Assembly: GCA_035967665.1 (NCBI GenBank)
Contig: JAYWLB010000083.1
Coordinates: 41,407-105,406 of the forward strand
Length of the DNA: 64,000 nucleotides
Reading direction: 5' to 3'
From: Arctic95D-9 sp035967665
GTDB lineage: Bacteria; Verrucomicrobiota; Verrucomicrobiia; Verrucomicrobiales; DEV007
Position numbers and translations under genes: made by a program. Below, piece after piece: positions 61,307 through 64,000 of the stretch (its first letter is position 1; each line of letters begins with the position of its first letter). The notes under the pieces are model-generated. The model had not been told where the DNA came from. It was given only the letters and a program-made list of their open reading frames with translations, and did no database searches.

Positions 61307-61669
61307 GTGTCCATCCACCGGGGCTGGAAGGGACGCGTTAGCCCTGCAGGTAGATGCCCTTTGCCAAAAGGCGGAATCGGCGAGGTCCGCCTGCAATCGA
61401 ACCATCCCGTTGAACCTTTTCCGTCGAAAGCACCCGCGCCAAGCATCATTCGCCGCGACGGTTCCGCGGCCTGTTCCTCCTCAAGCTGGTAGCCGGCGAA
61501 TCGACAGGAGGCTTCGTTGATGTCTTCATGCAGGTAGAAAAATGAGAAAGAAATCCGCATACCCGTTCTTCCGGGCGACGCCGTAGATACACCCCGGGCG
61601 ATCCCCTCAGTGGTCCGCAGCCCTGCGCCAAATAGTGGCCCTGTACGCTGGCGATGGATCAGCGATCTC
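61307..61669. other. gap of 363 bp without a convincing gene
   Basis: Lies between the secG terminator and the integrase stop. A 146-codon frame on the minus strand spans most of it, but it overlaps both neighbours and shows no family motifs, so I do not call it. A GGCGGA/TCCGCC hairpin-like pair is seen near 61372-61398. A GTTAGCC (near 61340) resembles an integron core site, but lacks a partner. The stretch could be a remnant at the edge of the integron. Confidence 0.4.
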
Positions 61670-62947
61670 TTAGACGAAACTCCGCTCAAGAGCGCTATCC
61701 AGCGGGCTGTTTACCCCGCAATGGTTCAATCCTTTTGCAATGTGCAAATAGATTTGGGTCGTTGAAATGTCCTCGTGCCCGAGCAACTCCTGAAGCGTTC
61801 GGATATCCGTTCCTGATTCCAGTAGATGAGTGGCGAAGCTATGGCGGAGCACATGGGTCGTAACCCGTTTTTCTATCCCGGTTGCTTCGACCGCGTTCCT
61901 GAAATGTGTCGAATAGGTTTCCGGGTGAATGTGATGTCGTCGTCGAATTCCCGACTCCGGATCGACCGATTCCTTTGCCGCCGGAAACAGCCAGAACCAT
62001 TCCCATTTCTTTCCTGCCCCGGGCATTTTGCGTTCCATTCCGCGCGTTGGCATTGCCACTCCGGGGGCATCAGCGGCTCGATCCGCTTCGTAAAGAGCCC
62101 TCGCGCGCTTCTTCCACTCCACTAATTGCTCAGCAACCGCACGCGGTAAAATAGTCATTCGGTCACGGCCGCCCTTGCCGCCGCGAATCATCAATTGTCC
62201 GCGTTCCAGATCAACGTCCTTGATCCGCAATCGCATCAGTTCAGCCCTGCGCAGGCCGCTTCCATACTGCAGCTGCGCCGCGAGGTTGGAACTTGGAGGA
62301 ATCTTCTCCAGAATCGCGGCCACCTCTTTCATACTGAGCACAACAGGGATGCGTTTCGGAGTTCTGCGAAAGCGAACCTGTAGATCAACCTCCTCCATCC
62401 CACAGACCGCTTTATAGAAAAAAGAAAGGGCATTGAGGGCTTGTTTCTGGGTTGAATACGTGACATCACCGCACTCGACAAGCGAAGTGAGCCAGTCACG
62501 GGCGCACTCAGGCTCCAACATCGTCCGGGCATTGCCTCCGCGTTTCAGAGTCCACCTCGCAAAGGCACCGATGCGCTGGGAATAGGTCTGCTTCGTCTTC
62601 CTGGCCAAACCTCTCCGGCAACCCGCCTGATGCATCGCTGCCCGCACCCGTTCCTCCACCGTCATTCCTGTTTGTCCCATGCCGTTGCAATAGGTCAGCC
62701 ATTTCAGATACCAGCTGACCGCTTCGGACCATTGATTGATCTGCCACGACTCCCGCTCCTTTGAGAGGATCTGCGCCCGCCAGAACTGCTTCGCTGAATC
62801 CCTCGAAGGAGCAAGATGGTGGGCCATTCTCCAATTCTCAAACCATTCAAGCAACAGTGTGTAGCCATATTTGTCCTGACGTGACACCTCACGGGAGGCA
62901 TTCAGGTCAGCCCGCCAGTCGTAGTTTCGAGTAGGTTGAGCGTTCAT
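61670..62947 (-). CDS. intI: integron integrase (tyrosine recombinase) with extra N-terminal domain
   Basis: A 425-residue tyrosine recombinase. The catalytic set is complete: Arg233 (GLRRAE), Lys258 (GGKGG), His365-x-x-Arg368 (HVLRHS), His391 (LLGHED) and Tyr400 (QIYLH). The segment EWFWLFPAAKESVDPESGIRRRHH (about 316-339) is the integron-integrase-specific patch that separates IntI from XerC/D. IntI proteins are usually 320-340 residues; the additional ~95 residues at the N terminus look like a second SAM-like core-binding domain (DKYGYTLLLEWFENWR), so the protein has two. It should recombine attI with attC. The start is 309 bp from the cassette gene start, on the opposite strand, as in mobile integrons. 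Confidence 0.87.
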   Translation of the reverse strand: MNAQPTRNYDWRADLNASREVSRQDKYGYTLLLEWFENWRMAHHLAPSRDSAKQFWRAQILSKERESWQINQWSEAVSWYLKWLTYCNGMGQTGMTVEERVRAAMHQAGCRRGLARKTKQTYSQRIGAFARWTLKRGGNARTMLEPECARDWLTSLVECGDVTYSTQKQALNALSFFYKAVCGMEEVDLQVRFRRTPKRIPVVLSMKEVAAILEKIPPSSNLAAQLQYGSGLRRAELMRLRIKDVDLERGQLMIRGGKGGRDRMTILPRAVAEQLVEWKKRARALYEADRAADAPGVAMPTRGMERKMPGAGKKWEWFWLFPAAKESVDPESGIRRRHHIHPETYSTHFRNAVEATGIEKRVTTHVLRHSFATHLLESGTDIRTLQELLGHEDISTTQIYLHIAKGLNHCGVNSPLDSALERSFV

Positions 62948-63035
62948 AAGAACAACATAATGAATCGACTGTTCAAAATGACAATATTTAAATGCCTATT
63001 TCGCTTCAGCTGATTAACTACTAATCTTAAGTAAG

Positions 63036-63071
63036 AGCGGTGACTGACTCCCTCGCGAGAGGGATATCAGA
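63036..63071 (+). repeat. direct repeat, copy 1 (partner at 63181-63221)
   Basis: AGCGGTGAC starts both copies (63036 and 63181) and GGGATATCAGA ends both (63061 and 63211). The intervening sequence differs and copy 2 is 5 bp longer. Copy 1 contains the TCCCTC-GCGA-GAGGGA hairpin (63049-63064). Confidence 0.75.
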
Positions 63072-63180
63072 CGTCTAATCATCATGAATAGTAAATAATA
63101 GCTAATTAAATGAGATGGCTTGAAAAACAGTGGGTGAAACGTGAAGAAGCTTGACTGTGTATGGGGTAGTCTGTTTTCTA

Positions 63181-63221
63181 AGCGGTGACCTGCGACCAGA
63201 AATTCCGAGTGGGATATCAGA
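63181..63221 (+). repeat. direct repeat, copy 2 (partner at 63036-63071)
   Basis: Second copy, 145-150 bp from the first. It ends 35 bp before the cassette ATG. It lacks the hairpin. See copy 1. Confidence 0.75.
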
Positions 63222-63256
63222 GGGTGCGTGGGATAATAATACTGTTCGGTGAAAAA

Positions 63257-63946
63257 ATGATCCCCGAGTTGCACAACCTCTTTCGAATGTCCGCGTGCGG
63301 CAATTCTCGGGGCTACGCTTACGCTGCGGGATACACCCCTTTACCGGATCGAAAGACTTTCATTCCCGAGAGCAGGCGGGCACACAACGAGGAGTTCATT
63401 CGAATCAACGGATATAGCTCGGGTATACAGATTGGCGATTCGGGCAGTAAGTGGCCTGATTTCTTGATGAATGGAGGTGGCTACGTGACGCAGTTCGTAA
63501 GCGAGCGCGTCATTGCCGATTTGAATGATGCGGGAGTGGAGATTCTCGACACCACAGAATTTCCCATAGAGCGGGTCGAGCCTGGATGCAAAGCTTCGCT
63601 CGCGGAGGCGCCTCGGTATTACGTTCTGGAAGCACAACCAGAGATCGTTCCTGATTGGGACCGCATGAACATTCCAACTCAGGAAGATGGAACTCCAATT
63701 CTGAAGCCATATCCGAAGCCTTGGCCACCTCGGCCGTTTATCTATCGTAAAGATACTTGGTCAGGTCGAGACCTGGTTTCGGACACATGGGAAACAATGG
63801 TCGCTTGCACCACGAAGATCTTTGTAACCGATCGAATCAGATTGCTCGCTGAGAAACAGAAATGGACCAATGTCCGATTCGAAGGCATTGGGACTCACGA
63901 AGGCCCAACCATAGCCAACACCGAATCGGGTAGGAACGGGGATTGA
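63257..63946 (+). CDS. integron cassette gene: Imm11/SitI-like immunity-type protein (3' end altered by intron)
   Basis: First cassette gene after intI. The 229-codon frame starts at ATG 63257 (MIPELHNLF). It contains WPDFLMNGGGYVTQFVSERVIADLNDAGVEI, then YYVLEAQPEI, and near the end FVTDRIRLLAEKQKWTNVRFEGIG, a set of features that matches the Imm11 family of immunity-type proteins found in polymorphic-toxin neighbourhoods (the double-CxxCG cysteines of some members are absent). Integron cassettes often carry orphan immunity or toxin-antitoxin genes. The last ~15 codons run through the attC half-site into the group II intron, so the stop at 63944-63946 is not the original. The family call is by eye. 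Confidence 0.6.
   Translation: MIPELHNLFRMSACGNSRGYAYAAGYTPLPDRKTFIPESRRAHNEEFIRINGYSSGIQIGDSGSKWPDFLMNGGGYVTQFVSERVIADLNDAGVEILDTTEFPIERVEPGCKASLAEAPRYYVLEAQPEIVPDWDRMNIPTQEDGTPILKPYPKPWPPRPFIYRKDTWSGRDLVSDTWETMVACTTKIFVTDRIRLLAEKQKWTNVRFEGIGTHEGPTIANTESGRNGD
63904..63924 (+). other. attC half-site (R''-type core) adjoining the intron
   Basis: GCCCAAC (63904-63910) fits the RYYYAAC consensus that opens integron attC sites, directly after the cassette coding core. The rest of the attC is not contiguous; the group II intron starts about 15 bp later. The expected GTTRRRY partner would lie beyond the window, past the intron. Confidence 0.6.
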
Positions 63947-64000
63947 ACCCGCTCCCCCCACACCACCCGGCATGCGGGTCCGCACCGGGCGGTTCCCATC
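63925..64000 (-). mobile_element. 3' end of a group II intron (probably class IIC-attC), continuing past the window
   Basis: On the minus strand 63996-63960 folds as domain V: a 9-bp lower stem ACCGCCCGG (63993-63985) with CCGGGTGGT (63970-63962) containing one G-U pair at the middle of a CGC triad, a 2-nt bulge, a 4-bp upper stem and a 4-nt loop. A CGC triad is known for class IIC introns. Domain VI follows as GGAGCGGG/CCCCGTTCC (63955-63948 and 63941-63933), then CTACCCGAT, ending near 63925. IIC-attC introns insert into attC in the orientation opposite to cassette genes, as here. The reverse transcriptase would lie outside the window. Confidence 0.7.

Larger units (their letters stand above)
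62948..63256. other. putative attI / cassette promoter region
   Basis: A 309-bp AT-rich gap between intI and the first cassette gene. A canonical GTTRRRY core site was not found by eye. It contains an imperfect 36-41-bp direct repeat pair (63036-63071 and 63181-63221) and a hairpin at 63049-63064 (TCCCTC-GCGA-GAGGGA). A TTGACT at 63151 could be a -35, with only a poor -10 match at 17-18 bp. Integrase-binding direct repeats flank attI in known integrons, which would fit. Confidence 0.45.

Noticed and set aside
61249..61689. Minus-strand 146-codon frame downstream of intI
   Set aside because: It crosses the secG terminator and the end of intI and shows no family features.
63925..63960. A tRNA-like T-arm (GGGTTCAATCCCC) on the minus strand near the right end
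   Set aside because: No anticodon arm, D arm or acceptor stem can be folded around it; the sequence fits domain VI of the group II intron.
1..64000. CRISPR arrays, rRNA and tRNA genes, phage structural genes
   Set aside because: No regularly spaced repeats longer than 20 bp with unique spacers, and no RNA or phage signatures were found by reading both strands.

Overview
The window is a contiguous stretch of bacterial chromosome, most likely from a Verrucomicrobiota member (PVC superphylum). The basis is the protein repertoire: DUF1501 and DUF1549/DUF1553 proteins, two giant CxxCH 'dehydrogenase-like' cytochromes, DUF1080 and SHD1 domains, four formylglycine-type S1 sulfatases, a neutral-ceramidase-like protein and a SecG with a long Lys/Ala/Pro tail. 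The assignment is inference; no rRNA or other marker RNA is present. Shine-Dalgarno sequences are often weak or absent, so several starts rest on signal peptides and overlaps.

Layout. 1-2.4 kb: end of a peptide-type ABC importer (permease, dual ATPase). 2.4-5.6 kb: a small conserved protein and a membrane TPR protein whose kinase domain looks catalytically dead. 5.7-11.5 kb: cysQ, a secreted cytochrome, a ceramidase-like protein and a parvulin foldase. 11.7-30 kb: a saccharide and sulfate-ester catabolic region with a DMFase-like Tat protein, a Gfo/Idh/MocA oxidoreductase, an arylsulfatase, a 1274-residue sulfatase-GH2 fusion, an SGNH esterase, a DUF1549/1553-DUF1501 pair, an EEP-family protein, an SGSH-like sulfatase and a DUF1080-SMP-30 fusion. 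30-38.4 kb: SHD1 protein, sbcDC, a GH-GT2 fusion and YjbQ. 38.5-44.3 kb: a four-gene cluster of TolC-like outer-membrane protein, shortened SecA-like ATPase, HlyD-like adaptor and a 90-residue protein, which I consider the best candidate for an undescribed export system. 44.3-61.3 kb: PQQ-like propeller protein, AI-2E permease, glgX, xseB-dxs, a second large cytochrome, an unknown secreted protein, a fourth sulfatase, a GGCT-like protein, a lipoprotein, recD2 and secG.

The right end (61.7-64 kb) is an integron: an integrase gene with an extra N-terminal domain, a spacer holding repeats and a hairpin (putative attI), one cassette gene resembling Imm11-type immunity proteins, and an attC half-site interrupted by the 3' end of a group II intron on the opposite strand, which continues past the window.

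A second pattern crosses several genes. A 9-bp word (AACCCTGTT) is repeated at exactly 22-bp steps upstream of the sulfatase-GH2 gene (two copies) and of the GH-GT2 gene (three copies, one with a single change). A 15-bp element, GGTCAYTGATTCAAC, is embedded between these repeats at both places, and a variant lies upstream of xseB-dxs. This looks like an operator for an unknown regulator.

No CRISPR array, tRNA or rRNA gene was found.
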